The position numbers and the translations under genes were made by a program. The notes beneath the pieces are model-generated. The model ran no database searches. It was given only the letters and a program-made list of their open reading frames with translations, and had not been told where the DNA came from. Positions 20,518-33,695 of a DNA stretch of 64,000 nt are shown here, in pieces. The stretch is from Raphanus sativus (Eukaryota > Streptophyta > Magnoliopsida > Brassicales > Brassicaceae). Positions within the stretch are counted from its first letter, which is position 1; each line of letters begins with the position of its first letter. The stretch is taken from positions 6,260,668 through 6,324,667 of the forward strand of contig NC_079519.1 in NCBI RefSeq assembly GCF_000801105.2. Direction: 5' to 3'.

Positions 20518-23367
20518 GAAGATATTTAAAAGTTAAAAGAAATTATAAACTGAAAAAAGCGTAGAAGCGAAAATGAAATGTGATAGAGAATCTCATAGGC
20601 ATACATTACATAAGGCGTCAAAGCGTATACTGTTTTACTTATTATTGCAAACTTTTGTATTCGCCATTATTCTTGGCCTCTTCTTATATCATTCCATTTT
20701 CAGTAGGACACACAACTCTCTGCAGTCTTATAAAAGACTAGTCATTTTCGTATACATACCAAAAACTAAGAGTTAGAGAAAACGAGTGATGAATTAAGAA
20801 AAACGTTAACTTTGTAATGGCCACAAAGATATAAAGCCTATGATGGTACTTTCGTGTTCAATCAATGTATGACTTCAACATCAAACATGCTGATAGGTTG
20901 TTTTCAAACTCTACCTTCTGATTGCTTACTCAATCGTTCTTTATTTTCCTAGACATAACCCTGAAACCTCTCATATTTCTTCAATCCAATTATTTACAAA
21001 GACAAAAGCTAAACTATTCATTCTCATTTAGAGAAGATAATAAGCTGAAGAGATAAGAGTGATCACACAATGGGAAACCAAGAAAAGTCAAGAATGGGTA
21101 GAGTATGAGGTTGCTAAGCTTTCCAACAAAGTCAATCTATTTTTAATCCCATTTGAATCAACTGTACGAGACGATACAACCCTTTAGATAAAATTATTTA
21201 TGCTCGAACCTTCGACCTAAGGATATAAAATCAAATGAGTAAGATTCCATGCTTTCAAGAAGGTGTCATTTTTTAACTACAACTCATTTGGTGTTAAGGG
21301 TGTATTAACTTTTGAGTGAAAAGTGGGTTTTAGGTGGTTGCATTGGATTGGAGAGAAGTGTTCAGGGATGAATCAGAGCTGAAGATAAGGAGTTTGTGGT
21401 ATTGATAGAGTTGTTTATAATGGAAATGCAGAGGAAAAGAGATATGTACCGAACGTTACCAGAGGCGAATCTAGACTGAGCTGGTAGTGGGTGCAAATTT
21501 TAATAACTAACAAAAGAGGTATCAATTATCAAACCAGCTACATAAGTGGCTGCACAACACCATCAAACCATTTTATCTGGCTGATTTCTCTGTAATTTTA
21601 CATACAAATTTCTTAATATTAGTAATATTATGGGTGCACGTGCCACCGTATATCAAGCACTGGCTTCGTCCCTGAACGTTAATAACCTCATGAACCTCTG
21701 TTGCCATCCTCTGGTTCTTTTGGTGAAATGAAACAGTCAAATGGTGTATTTTGAGGTTCTTCTTACAGGCCTGTGGTGTCTAGAGCTTTGTGGAATATTT
21801 GGACGTATGTAGTATGAGAAAATGCAACATGAACCACGGTGCAAACTGGCAGGATTTGCCCTTTGCCAAGGTCTAGAACTAGAAGTATCAAGTATGTGCT
21901 TTTCTTTAGCTCCAACGACTTCAACAATCAAAACACAGGACTGGGACTGTTTGATCGAGGATGCTACAGTTTTGCTCAGATATTAGTATGCAATTTTAAT
22001 ATGATGGTGCATGTACTATATAGTGTATAGATACCCAAAATAATTATTTCATCTCAGTTTATTGATTGAGATGGCAACTTGGCAAGGCTGTGAAAATAGT
22101 GACATAGCTTATAGCTACGTTATAAACCTTAGCTACTTACTTTTGGGCAGTTGTTCAAAAAAAAGAAAAAGCTACTTACTTTTGGGCTAGAACTATACAT
22201 AACTCCCATATTTAGGCCCATTCAAATCTTCGTGTTGGTTTGGCGTACATACTCTGCATTTTGCTATCTTTTTACTCAAATGTCTATTTCAGAATCATTC
22301 AAATCAATAGAGACATGTATACAACGTTTTCTTTTCTTTTCGGAGATTGGTTGATAAATATCAATTTAAATGGAATAAATAAAATAGTAATCAAATTTTG
22401 TTTTTTTTAATTGGAGAAAGTAAGCATTTGTAATTTACGTGGACTCAAAAATCCTAACTCCAACCGATTTAAAATTGAACAAAAAAAACTACAAGTACTT
22501 AAAATTCCTCAACTTAAAAGAACCAAAACTGAAAAGAATTGATCCGAATAAATTTGAATAGATTCGATCCGAAAAGAACTAATATAGACAGACATATCCC
22601 AAACTATGTTCTAAGTGTTCTATTTCTATATTTTAATTCATGATGATTTAGTTGCAATTTATTTTTGTCTGTAATTTTCATTATTATTTTTGTAGTATTT
22701 TCAAGTAATATAAAATTTAGAGTTTAAAATTGTTATTTTAATTATTAATAATTTATTTTAGTTATTTTACAAAAAGTAAATTTGTATGACATATTTCACT
22801 AAATTTTGATAGGATCAGATATTTTAGTTTTTTTGGGGGGTGTTTAAATATTTCAACCGATCCAACCTTATATACATATCCTAAAATTACATGTATTTTA
22901 TAGCTATTTTAATTATAGGTCTAAATCTATAGGAACTTGACAAATTCAAGTATGTAGTTAGATTCAAATCCGTGGATCCCAGCTCGAACCTAACCCGAAG
23001 ACTTGATATGCACAGGCCTAGGAGAAAGGTAGAAGAAGAAGCAAAGAATGTAAGACACGGGAGTCTCTCTTGAGGAAGTTTCCGGGAAGGTCACTGAGCA
23101 TAGTGATAGGAGCCAGACGACAAGGATTTTCAATGTAAAAGGACGTAGAACGTCACTATCTACACCAAATCTTTATGCAAAAATCCATCTTCTAATTATC
23201 TTCAACAATATTATATTTAAACTTTTTTATCTTCTTCTGTGGTGACATTTTGATTAAAATATTCTCCCAAGTTGAATATCTATCTCAGAGAGGAAACACA
23301 AAAAACTCCCAATACATACAAGAAAGGTACCAAAAGGAGCCGAGAATATCTTGGAGATAAACCTGTA
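20518..23367. other. intergenic between the copia element and the small membrane protein
   Basis: No gene supported. It contains the hAT-type MITE at 21460-21674. The part 22380-23010 is AT-rich with scattered ccgaat/gatccgaa motifs and ends near a CAGGCCTA, resembling a decayed hAT-type repeat. The Arabidopsis neighbour SGF11 (AT5G58575) is expected here and not recognised. Confidence 0.5.
21460..21674. mobile_element. hAT-type MITE, 215 bp
   Basis: Ends CAGAGGCGAATCTAG and, in reverse complement, CAGGGACGAAGCCAG form imperfect inverted repeats of the CAGGGGCGGA-type hAT family. Flanks AACGTTAC (21452-21459) and AACGTTAA (21675-21682) are an 8-bp target duplication with one mismatch. Confidence 0.8.
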
Positions 23368-23643
23368 ATGGTAACTTCAACGGTGGAAGCCTTGAGCCCT
23401 GAAGACGGCGAGCGAGTTCTCTTCACAAGAGACAAACACTACGCGATGCATGGTGAGATCTTGATGATGGTTCTTGTGGTAAGCTTCGCTGCTTTCCTCT
23501 TGTTCCTCGCCTTGCTTCCTTGTCTTAAGCGTCGTTACGCTTACAACTCCGACCTGTCTGAAGAAGACGCTTCATGGAGCGGAAGAGTCAAGTCAGCACC
23601 TGTCCCTGTTATAGTAGTAAGCAAACATTCTATTTCGAAGTAG
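23368..23643 (+). CDS. small single-pass membrane protein (AT5G58570-like)
   Basis: 91-aa protein from ATG 23368; the frame is open further upstream but without an earlier ATG. One hydrophobic helix at about residues 31-52 (EILMMVLVVSFAAFLLFLAL) is followed by a basic CLKRRY stop-transfer and a short cytosolic tail. No catalytic motif; function unknown. It matches in position a plant-specific small membrane protein gene between ATL63 and FOLK in Arabidopsis. It converges with FOLK, whose stop is 255 bp away. Confidence 0.72.
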   Translation: MVTSTVEALSPEDGERVLFTRDKHYAMHGEILMMVLVVSFAAFLLFLALLPCLKRRYAYNSDLSEEDASWSGRVKSAPVPVIVVSKHSISK

Positions 23644-23898
23644 CCACAGGCCAAACAAGAAACAAGCATGTAGTGAGTTTCTAGTTAACCAAAAAAAATT
23701 GTAGAAGCGTATGTTAGTAGTACACTATATCTCTTCACTACATTACAACATTGTACCAAACTGCAATTGCAGCCGACAAATAAGATCCTGGACAACATCA
23801 ACAATTTGATGTCTTTTCACTAACTAGTACATATACAAGAACTTTTAGTTCTTTTTTTTTTACTGCATAGAGAGGTAATCAAGCTGGACGACTCTGTA

Positions 23899-25673
23899 TT
23901 AGAAGAGTAGAGTACCGACCAAGGCAGAGGTTAAGGGAATGGTGAGATTGTCGTCTATGTCGGTGCTTATCGGTAGTGATTCTATAAGAGCAGATGCTAT
24001 AGAGATGATTAGGAAGCGAAGAATCAGATCCCACCCGCTATTCTCCATGTAGCCAAATGAAGCAAAGTAGTACATATAACCAACAGATGCTAAGAACCCT
24101 GCGATTGCCATACCAATGCTACCAGCTACTGATTTGTTTCTGTTGTAAGGGAGCTTCTCTGTTCCGAGCCGCCTCCCAACAATGTCAGCCATACCTAGAA
24201 GTGTACAAGATTCATCATCCAATACAAAATTTGCTAATATAATTGTATCAAACCAAAAGCTAACTGAGCGTACCATCTCCAGCGCAGAGGTTGCATATCA
24301 CTGCGATAGCGATGGGGGATGTTTTCCAGTAGAAGAAACAGGCGGATGTGATAGAGAGTGCGTAATAAAGCGGTCCCTTAAGGAGTTCCCTGATGAAGAA
24401 AGCAAACTAGAGAAACTTTGTGAAGTGACAACGAGTGTGATGATATTTACACTCAGGAACAAAAATGACTAAGTAAGTAGGTAAGAGGTATTTTAGAAGG
24501 AAAAAAAAGGGAGGTATACCTGCGATCACCGTGTCTGCTCATAGACTTGATGGTACCTTCGTCTTGGTAGACTCCAAGACCAAGGAGGAGCATCCTTAAT
24601 ATATTGAGTCCAGGTACAAGAGAAGCGAAAAGCGCTCCTTGGGGTCCAGAACTGAAAATAATTTGGTATTGAAGTTAAATGGTGCCAAGTTAATTAGTCA
24701 AAATCAATCCTTTTTAAAATCCATAATAATACCTGAAGAGTGGCCAGCAAAGCATAAAAACAAGACCAATATTGATGTGCACAAGCTTCCTGATAAGTTT
24801 CTGAAGAAGACAACAAGGCAATGATTATAAGTAGGTTAGTCTCCTCACATATGCTAGGCTAGCTAAACCAATTCCACACTCTGGTAGTCCTCTATCAGAG
24901 AAACTATGGCTGTTACATAGTAAAATGTTTTTTTGGGTTATTTCTTGATTACAATGAGTTCAAAGAAACTATATATACCTCCAGTAGCCAAATCCACACA
25001 TGTTTATATCAAAGAAATAAGTGTAGAAAAAAACAATTAAAACCTAAGAATTTTTTTTTTTAAAAAGTACCATCTCGATTTGGTTTCTGAGCAGTAGAGA
25101 ACTTTTTTTCAGACTACTAAGTTACCAGATTTAGGGTTAGTTTCCTTTTCTCCTCACTGCAAGTCTATCAGTGGCATTCTACCCAAATGCGTATCCTTTC
25201 ACATTATAATTTTTTTTATTCTGGCAATTAATGCCATTACTCGATACAGCACCAAAGACAAACTACACAGGCTTTCTTCTACCAGGAACAGAACAGTAGT
25301 ATATGAAAATCAAAATACTATAATATAATATTCTCTTACGTATATAATTGAATTTAATTTTATGATTGGGAACCTGTTCAAAGATGCCGCGCTTGCCAAT
25401 CTCTCCCCAGAACCCGAGGCAAGAGACCGCCACGACGCTGGTGATCCCCGACGCGCACACGTCCGACAGGACCGAATTGTCCGGAAACATGACTGCCAGT
25501 GCAGACGGTAGACTCCTCTGAGGAGGAGGAGACCTGCGGAGCGTGGTGGTTGTTGGTCTTAGGGTAGTTGTAGGCGCGATTCGAAGAGTCAGGAATCGTG
25601 GAACCGGAGGGACGAAGCAAGAAGAAGAAGAGTCAACAAGGAGAAGGGAGGAGATGCTCTTAGTTGCAGTCAT
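23899..25673 (-). CDS. FOLK: farnesol kinase, chloroplast
   Basis: Polytopic membrane enzyme that phosphorylates farnesol; Arabidopsis FOLK (AT5G58560) affects abscisic acid sensitivity. Minus-strand exons 25374-25673, 24733-24800, 24520-24651, 24274-24389 and 23899-24194 join to 303 aa, close to the known length. The first about 60 residues are Ser/Thr/Pro-rich with few acidic residues, as in a plastid transit peptide. The conserved kinase core is intact: KLVHINIGLVFMLCWPLF, HGDRRELLKGPLYY and the family signature GDGMADIVGRRLGTEKLPYN with KSVAGS. The C-terminus ends in PLTSALVGTLLF. This family is shared with dolichol/phytol kinases, but the synteny and signature favour FOLK. Confidence 0.92.
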
Positions 25674-28325
25674 TTTTTCTCTCTGCTAATCTTATATCCC
25701 CTCCCCCAACGACCAAACAACCTTTCATCAAGATCAAATATTTTTAATTATTGATTTTTAGATTTTTTTTTTTTTTATTATTTCTTTTGACAATCGGATT
25801 GATACTGTTTGTTACTTTGCTTTGGCTTGGTGGTAGTTGTTGCTTTGACATTCGTTTTTCCTTCCATGTGAATCTTACGTTTTTTTTACTGCGTTTAATT
25901 TTTGAAGAAATAGAAGTTGGTAATTCAACGAAAAATTGCAGAGCAACTTATCCTCTTCTTCTTCAGCCTCCTCGTACTGGTAAATGTAGTTTTTCTTTTG
26001 TTTCTTATCTGATTAGTTGAATAAAATCTCATCTTCCTTTGGAAAGTCATATTCTTGATCTCTTTCTATAAAGGTCCAGATTTTCTTTTGTAAACCAGCC
26101 AGCTTTCCTTTAAGCCCATGTAATAGTGGGCTTTGTTTTATCAGACCATTAAGATTCCGGTCCGGCTTAATGTAACTAATCGCGTGAGAATGTCAGAGCG
26201 GAAAAGAATATCAGTCTTTTTGCTTCCTCGAGTTTATACCTGCTTGTCCGACTCAATATGTTACGATAGAACCTATTTTGGGCTTATGTTTTGCTAATAA
26301 GTGAGCCTGTTTAGTAGACAGAGTCAGAAAAATCAAACCTTCATGAATCTTTTTCATCAAATCATTTTTCATGATCTTTTTTTGGGGGACAAATGTTAAA
26401 GAAAGAAAAAAATCAGAACTAATAATTCAGCTATGACACGATTCGTTATCATCCTTTCAAAGTCGCATATAATTTTGAAAAGCATAGAAAAGTGATTCAG
26501 ATTCCCCTCACATGGGTTGCCGAGACACATGACCACACAACTCTTCTTGCGTTGCCTTGTTAATTATTCATTTTTACAACTATTCTAAACAAAAACAATA
26601 TATTATTTTCATATATAAATAAATTATGTGTGTGTGTGTGGCTGAAACCAGTTTTTTTATTATATTTGTCAAATAATGCCAAACTAATCCTCAATTATTT
26701 AGCTGTTGACAAGAAAATGATCCTTCAATTATTTTGCTGTTCATGTATATCTTTCGAAAGTACAATTGCATGTGTTTTCCAGGTGTGCGAGCAAATACCA
26801 TCAGAAATGGTTTTGTAGTTTTTCCTACTTTTTTTTAGTTTTCATGTTTTATAATCGTTTGATGAGATTTGTTGGTCCAAATCCATGTTAGCGACTAAAA
26901 GTCTAACTAATAACCTAAAACTACAAAACTTCATAAAGTATTTATGAAAAAAGTGTTTTTTTTCTTTTGTAAACACAAACGAACACACTCAGGTTAATGA
27001 GTAAGAACCATATTCACAAATAAAGCTTAGACATTTTATCCATTAAATTTGTTTCGTTTCGTCATTTGTTTTGAATTGATCCAAAAAATCTAGATATTTA
27101 TAAGTCTCTGAAGCATAACAAATATTAAAAATTAATATTCGTTAAGCACAAAGCAAATCACAAATACTAAAAAAAATATATCTCTAATTATATATAAAGT
27201 TCTAAATATATACTTACATAATTAACATATAATTTTGTCGATTTATTTATAAAAATTATTGATAAAATATTAAGTTAAGAAAATAATAAAAAGATATTTA
27301 TAGAAAATTACATTTTTCCTATAATTTTTTGTTTTGTAAGAAACTTTTATTAAATTTAGAAATCTATTAGACCTTTCATTAATTTTATTTGATATTTTAT
27401 ATTATGGAAAAAGTACTACAAAATAATTTTTCTACATTTACTTGTATTAAACAAAACAAATAAGATATCTGTAAATATACGCTAATATCTATAAATTTTT
27501 TGGATATCCAGAAAACTAGATATCTGTATTTTTCTGAAATAAAATAAATTAAAAAATCAAATATCCGTGAATTACGAAACAAATCACAAATACTGAAAAT
27601 ATGGTACTATCCGATCTGTGACCACCTATTAGCTCATTGATCAGTAAGAATATATATTAAAAGTTTAAATTACTTTTCTAAATTGTGTTTTTGTATGGTA
27701 CGGGTTAAGTACATTAATCCAAATCTCCAAGAGACCAAGACCACTTTATTTGCTTGCCATCTAAACCGCAACTAACCTAACCAATCGTCTCGTTGATTAT
27801 TCAAACGGGTTGAATTGATTTTATACGAATATAGGAGAGATAACCGATAAGGACCACATAACTAGCTAACAAACCAAATTTGGCATCACATGAACCATGT
27901 CGTTGAATATTCAGGAGAGGCTTATTTTAATCAATAACTAAAACGATCCAACCATCTTACCATGAATATATAATTATATATATACACAATCTCTTTAAAC
28001 TTGTATAGTGATTAATATTATTTTCGGTAATAACTAATAGTATTACATGAGCATCATTTTATAAACAAAATAAAAGGTAAGTGGTCTGGTTCGTATCGCA
28101 CCTATTAGGAACCACCACCACCAACTAGTCAGTGGAGTTCGCAAACTGTTCTGTTTTTTTTTCCTCAAGAATAAAGTTTTGACCTTTTTTTTTCCTCTTT
28201 TTAAACGAATCACACTCTCCATCGTGTAGAGAGCCTCCCTCTCCCTCTCTCCATTTTACTTCCTCTGTAGCCTCTCTTCTTTCAACCCCTTCTCTCCAAA
28301 TCTCTCTGTTCCGATTCAAAAAAAA
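25674..28325. other. intergenic between FOLK and EOL2
   Basis: No gene supported. It contains a GT microsatellite near 26627-26640 and a very AT-rich stretch at 27060-27600 with repeated caaatcacaaatact and gatatctg motifs, probably decayed repeat DNA. FOLK and EOL2 diverge from here, so it holds both promoters. A CT-rich EOL2 leader covers 28220-28320. Confidence 0.5.
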
Positions 28326-31300
28326 ATGCGCAATCTAAAGCTATTCGAGAGGTTCAAGAGCACACAAATCCACGCCTTCACCTCATCATCACAAGACTCT
28401 CCTTCCACAAGCACCAATGGCAGCGGCATCAGCAACAGCCCTCGACTGAACTTCCTAAGAAACCATCCCAAATCAACCTCCAAATCCTTCTCTCGCTCCC
28501 TTCTCCCTCACGGCTTCCCCACCACAGACCTCCTCGAGCCTCCTCTCGACTCTCACCTCAAACCCCTCGACCTGGTCGAGTCCTTATCCAATCTCTACAG
28601 AAGAATCGAGTCAAGCTCCTCCGAGTCCGAGACCTCCCTGCTCTACCTCGAGCAGTACACCATTCTCCGCAGCCTCGGCGACGCCAAGCTCTCGCGCAGG
28701 TGTTTGCTCAACGCCAGGAGACACGCTGTTGATGTCCCTTGCAAGGTGGTTTTATCCGCTTGGTTGAGATTCGAGAGGAGGGAGCATGAACTTCTCGGAG
28801 TTGAGTCTATGGATTGTAACGGCTTTGCTATCGAATGTCCGAAGACTAGTCTAATTCACGGCTGTGATTTGAATCTAGTCAACGAGGAGCATTGTAACTG
28901 TCACGAGGAAGATGAGATTATTAAAGTCTCTATGGCGGGTCTAGACGAGGATAGTGACTTCTCCTTCTGTGTTGGTTTAGAGAAGGCTATGTGTGTTAGG
29001 TCAAGAATAGCTGCGCTTTCGCGTCCTTTCGAGGCTATGCTGTATGGTTCTTTCGTGGAATCGAGAGCTTCCGAGATCGATTTCTCGGAGAATGGAGTCT
29101 CGGTTGAAGCCATGGTGGCGTTGAACATATACAGTAGGATTAAAAGAGTTGATTTGTTTCGAGTTGAAACCGTCTTTGAGCTGCTTGGTTTGGCCAGCAA
29201 GTTCTGTTGCGACGAGCTGAAGTCTGCTTGCGAGTCTCGCTTGGCTTCGTCTGTTACTGATCTTGATAAAGCTTTGACCTTTGTGGAGTACGCGTTGGAG
29301 GAGCGTAGGGAGCTTCTCTTGTCTGCTTGCTTGCAGGTGTTTCTGAGAGAGCTTCCTCGGTGTCTACACGACTCTAGAGTGATGAGATTCTTCTGCGGTT
29401 CCGAGGCAAAAGAAGGGTTGGCTTGTCTTGGTTCGGAGTGTTTGTTCATGGTGTACTACTTGCTCAGCCAAGTAGGGATGGAGGAGAGGCTGACGAGTGA
29501 GGCTATGCTGGTGTTGCTAGAGAGGACTCGAGAGTTTGCTCGCACGAACTGGCAGAAGGCTGTGGCCTTGCATCAGATGGGATGTGTTCTGTTCGAGAGG
29601 AAGGATTACAAGGCGGCTCAGTTCCATTTCAGATTAGCTTCAAGCTTAGGACACGTCTACTCATTGGCTGGGGTATCAAGAACTGAGTATAAACAAGGGA
29701 AGAGGTACTCGGCGTACAAGCTCATGAACTATCTCATCTCTAAGCACAAGCCGCAGCATGGATGGATGTACCAGGAGAGGTCTCTTTACAACGTCGTCGG
29801 GGAAGCAGAGAAACTAAAAGACCTTGAAACCGCCACCGAGCTTGACCCGACGCTGACGTTTCCTTACAAGTACAGAGCCGTGATGAAGTTCGAAAGGAAG
29901 CAGGTCAAAGAAGCGTTCGAGGAGGTTGATAGATTGATTCAGTTCAAGCTTACTCCGGATGTTCTTGAACTGAGGGCTTGGCTGTTTTTAGCGGTTGGTG
30001 ACCGTGAGAGTTGTTTGAGAGATATAAGAGGAGTGCTGTGTTTAGAGCCCAAGTATGCTGTGTTTGGTGGGAGGATGGGAGATGATTTGGTGGAGGCTCT
30101 GACCACGCAATGTAGTGAAGCTGAATGCTGGGTGAGGCTTTACGATAGATGGTCAGCTGTGGATGATGTTGGATCCTTAGGTGTTGTTCATCAGATGCTT
30201 CAGAATGATCCTAGCAAAAACTTCTTGAGGTTTAGGCAATCTCTTCTTCTCCTAAGGTAAGAAAAAATCTTCTTTTTTTTTTATTTGTTTCTCAGGTTAT
30301 GAATTTTTCAGTAGTTGACAAAAGAGGTACTTTGTGTTAGATTGAATTGTCAAGGAGCAGCGATGAGGTGCTTGAGAATGGCGTGGAACTTGGCTGCTTG
30401 TGAGGCGGAGAAGTTGGTTTACGAGGGTTGGCTTTTATACGACATGAGTTATGTGGAGGAAGCTCTTACTAAAGCTGAGAAGGCAATCTCCATTCAACGC
30501 TCCTTTGAAGCATTTTTCCTCAAAGCCTATGTTCTAGCTGACAAGAATCTCGACCCGGACGAGAGCGCTTGTGTTGCTCAGGTTCTTGAGGAAGCTCTCA
30601 AGTGTCCTTCGGATGGGCTACGCAAAGGACAGGTTACCACCATTTTCAATTATTTTTTAAATTTATTGTTTTCTCATTTTTGTTATGATATTTCTTCAGG
30701 CTTTGAACAACCTCGGGAGTGTCTACATCGACTGTATGATGCTAGATCAAGCTGAAACTGCATACAAGAACGCTCTAGAGATCAAACACACACGTGCACA
30801 TCAAGGGCTTGCGAGAGTTTACTTCCTCAAGAACCAACGTAAAGAAGCTTGTGAGGAGATGACAAAGCTGATTGACAAGGCGTTTAGCAAAGCAGCTGCA
30901 TACGAGAAAAGGTCTGAGTACTGTGAACGTGAGAAAGCCAAAGAGGATCTCGACATGGCCACAACGCTTGACCCTCTGAGAACCTATCCTTACAGATACC
31001 GAGCTGCTGGTAAACCAAACTCTTATTCACGTTGCCTTTGTTAACTTAAATCTGTTGAATTCTAGTAGTTTAAAAGAATAGATTGTCTGTGTGGTGGCAG
31101 TACTGATGGATGATCAGAGAGAGACAGAAGCAGTGGAAGAGCTGTCTAAGGCCATAGCTTTCAGACCGGAACTGCAAACGCTGCATCTCAGAGCAGCGTT
31201 CCACGAGGCCACGGGAAAGCTTTCATTGGCTGCTCAAGACTGCGAAGCTGCTCTCTGTTTGGACCCTAACCACACCGAGACGCTTCATCTCTACAGCAGA

Positions 31301-31354
31301 TCCAAGGATCAAGCTTCTTCTGCTGACAACACCACCATTGTTGGCTTAGATTAG
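28326..31354 (+). CDS. EOL2: ETO1-like protein 2 (BTB-TPR adaptor)
   Basis: Substrate adaptor for CUL3 ubiquitin ligases that targets type-2 ACC synthases and so restrains ethylene production. Exons 28326-30256, 30341-30632, 30700-31009 and 31101-31354 join to 928 aa, as expected for EOL proteins. A Ser-rich N-terminus is followed by the BTB domain at about residues 215-320 (RSRIAALSRPFEAMLYGSF, then the VFELLGLASKFCCDELK block). A long TPR array fills the rest (ALHQMGCVLFERKDYKAAQ, ALNNLGSVYIDCMMLDQAE, AVEELSKAIAFRPELQTLH). All exon junctions keep frame. EOL2 rather than ETO1/EOL1 is chosen by position (AT5G58550). Confidence 0.93.
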
Positions 31355-31430
31355 TTCTAAGGTATCAACCCACACCAAGATAGTTTTACTCTTTTTTTTT
31401 CCTACTTTATACGTTAATGCGCTGTAGAGT

Positions 31431-31788
31431 AGGCCTGCTGCTTCGGATAGTTCGGTTTGACCAAAATCTCGCCAAATTTAACCGGAAAAAGTTTGGTTCG
31501 GGATTCGGGTAGTTCGGTTTTGAATTTTTTTACCGAAACTAACCAAGGTTTTTGGTTTTGTTTATATTTTGGTTACAAATTTGATTAAAATTAGCGTAGT
31601 TTTGGTTTGTTTGGTTAACTTGGTTAGTTCGGTTTGAAATCCGATAAGCAACTTTTTTTTTAAAAGCCAAACTAACCGATTACCAAACCGAACCGAAAAG
31701 TTTTTTTATAAACCTGCCGAATGGAACCAAACTCAATACCGAATTAACTGATTAACCAAAATTTCGGTTCGGTTAAAACCCGCAGGCC
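31431..31788. mobile_element. MITE-like element rich in ggttcggtt motifs
   Basis: Inverted ends AGGCCTGC (31431) and GCAGGCC (31782-31788) enclose degenerate ggttcggttt / aaccgaacc runs that fold back on themselves. This type is common in Brassicaceae and usually placed with hAT MITEs. No clean target duplication was found, so boundaries are approximate. Confidence 0.6.
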
Positions 31789-31955
31789 AAAGTAACTGCC
31801 ATTATTGATCTTACCATATTGTTTCTATCTGTATCTTTTCATATATATACAGTGTTTAGTCTTTTTAATGCAAAGGAAAAATATTTATCATCTTTTCACG
31901 GTGACGTTTGTGTATCTACAGGGGAGGGGACCCCTAAAGGAGGGCTCCATTCTCT

Positions 31956-33695
31956 TTAGTTTCCATCTGTGGTTATGATCTCCATCTCGGTCCACCAACG
32001 TGGAGATAACCTAGGCAGTGCTGCATCAGCTGCTATTCCGGTGATCTCTCTCAACTTCACCACAACCTTTCTCATTGTCGGCCGTTGAGCCGAGTAAGGA
32101 TTCATACACTGCCTAACCACTTCCAACAACCTCTCAGCAACATCCTCCTGAAACGTTTTCAAAGCCGGGTCCACAAGATCTCTCGCCTTCTTGGGTTCAA
32201 GAAACAAGGAATCAGGGTCTGGGAGCCTTCCCGTAATGATTTCAAACACGAGGGCGCCAAAGTTCAAGACGTTGGTCTGGGGTTCAAGCGTTGAGTGTTC
32301 TAAAAGGTTCTTACTCGAGGAGGATTCTTTGGAGGGAGAGATGAAGTTGAGGACTGAGAAGTCTGAGACTTTGGCGGCGTTGTCTTCGGTCAAGTAGATG
32401 CAAGATGAGTCAAGACTGGTGTGCAAGATGGGTGGGTTGAGATTGTGCATGTGGTCTAGACAGTAAGCTGTCCCCATGGCGATTCTGAGTCTGGTAGGCC
32501 AGTCTAAGTGCTCCGTATGTTGAGCTTCCATGAAAGAACAGTTTAGCAAATTGGATTGTGTTGAAGTTAAAAGAGTTGTTGCTGAGATGGGAGTACTTAC
32601 AGTGAAGATGCTCGGAGAGCGATCCATTAGGGGCGTATTCGAAAACAAGCATTCTGTGGAAGGGCTCGTTCTCATGGCAATACCCAATCACATTCAAGAA
32701 ATTCTTGTGGTCTGCTTTTGCTAACTTACGAATCTGCAGAAACAGAGACGAATCATTTTTCCAGTGTTCAAAAACAAAGGATAAACCAGGTTCTTCTGAT
32801 ACCTTTTGTAGCAGCTGTGCTTCCATATCGTTAGACCAGTTTGCACGAGAGCCATCCGCGATGGAGACAGCGGCAATCTCAGCACCAGTGGATAAAGTCC
32901 CTTTATAGATGGTGCCGTCTGAGAAAGAGCCAATGATGTTACTGAAATCTTCACATGCTGCTTGTAGCTCTGACAGCTGCAGCCTAGGAACATCTGCGGA
33001 AGTGCAAAACTATAGAGTCAGAGAATGAAGAGAGAAGAATGAAGAGTGTGTGTGTGTGTGTTGCCTGTGATAAGAGCATCTTGGAGCTGGCCACTGTTGT
33101 TGGTCCAAGGCTTGATTGGGATTTTTCGGGTGTGGATAAGAAAGAAGATGATTAATGCCACTGAGACTGTGAATACTCCAACAACTATGCCCACGATCAT
33201 AGAAACGGGAGTCTTTTTAGTACTTGGAGGGGGACGTGGAGGTGGAGACAGAAGTTGAGGAGGATCAGAAGGTGGGTTTGGAGTTTCTGCTGTCCTAACA
33301 CTACTAGGAGGAGGGCTCGGGGTTCCATCTCCACCTACTGGTGTTCGAGTTTCTGGTGCTGGAACCGGTTTTGTGGAGCCTGCAAGTGCTAGATCAGGAG
33401 ATGGAGGGGAGGCACCCACAGCAGGACCTTTTCCCGGAAGAGGTGGTGTCTCTACCAAGCTGCGACGGTTCCAAGAAGCTTCGGATTGGATCAATAAGTG
33501 ATCTTGACAAGGATCAAAGACTTCTGCAATTTTAGAAATGAGCTATCATAATCCAAAGACACACACAAAAGATTGTAGAGAGAGATGAGGATGGAAGAAA
33601 GTACCTTGAGTTTTGAGATTCAGAGGAAGAAAGGTGAGGAAGATGATGGAGAATGCTGTTCGGAGATTGAATCTCCACCATCCATGAGAACTCAT
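31956..33695 (-). CDS. receptor-like pseudokinase (AT5G58540-like)
   Basis: Minus-strand exons 33605-33695, 33065-33523, 32803-32993, 32601-32733 and 31956-32524 join to 480 aa, about the length of the Arabidopsis counterpart. Signal peptide at 1-25, a Pro/Ser-rich extracellular segment to about 135, a transmembrane helix at about 138-160, then a kinase-like domain. Catalytic residues are lost: the lysine position reads AAVS, the HRD loop reads LHTSLDSS, and DFG reads DFS. It is therefore expected to bind partners rather than phosphorylate. It resembles the LRR VI/MRH1-type kinase domains but has no LRRs. The intron after 33065 starts GC, not GT (AG then GCAACA). The start 33695 is chosen because it opens the signal peptide. 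Confidence 0.87.

Noticed and set aside
21737..22030. Possible SGF11 remnant
   Set aside because: Position is right, but neither strand shows the SGF11 zinc-finger or N-terminal helix when translated.
28901..29449. 182-codon open frame on the minus strand inside EOL2
   Set aside because: Lies wholly within EOL2 exon 1, follows its codon pattern in reverse, and has no recognisable domain.
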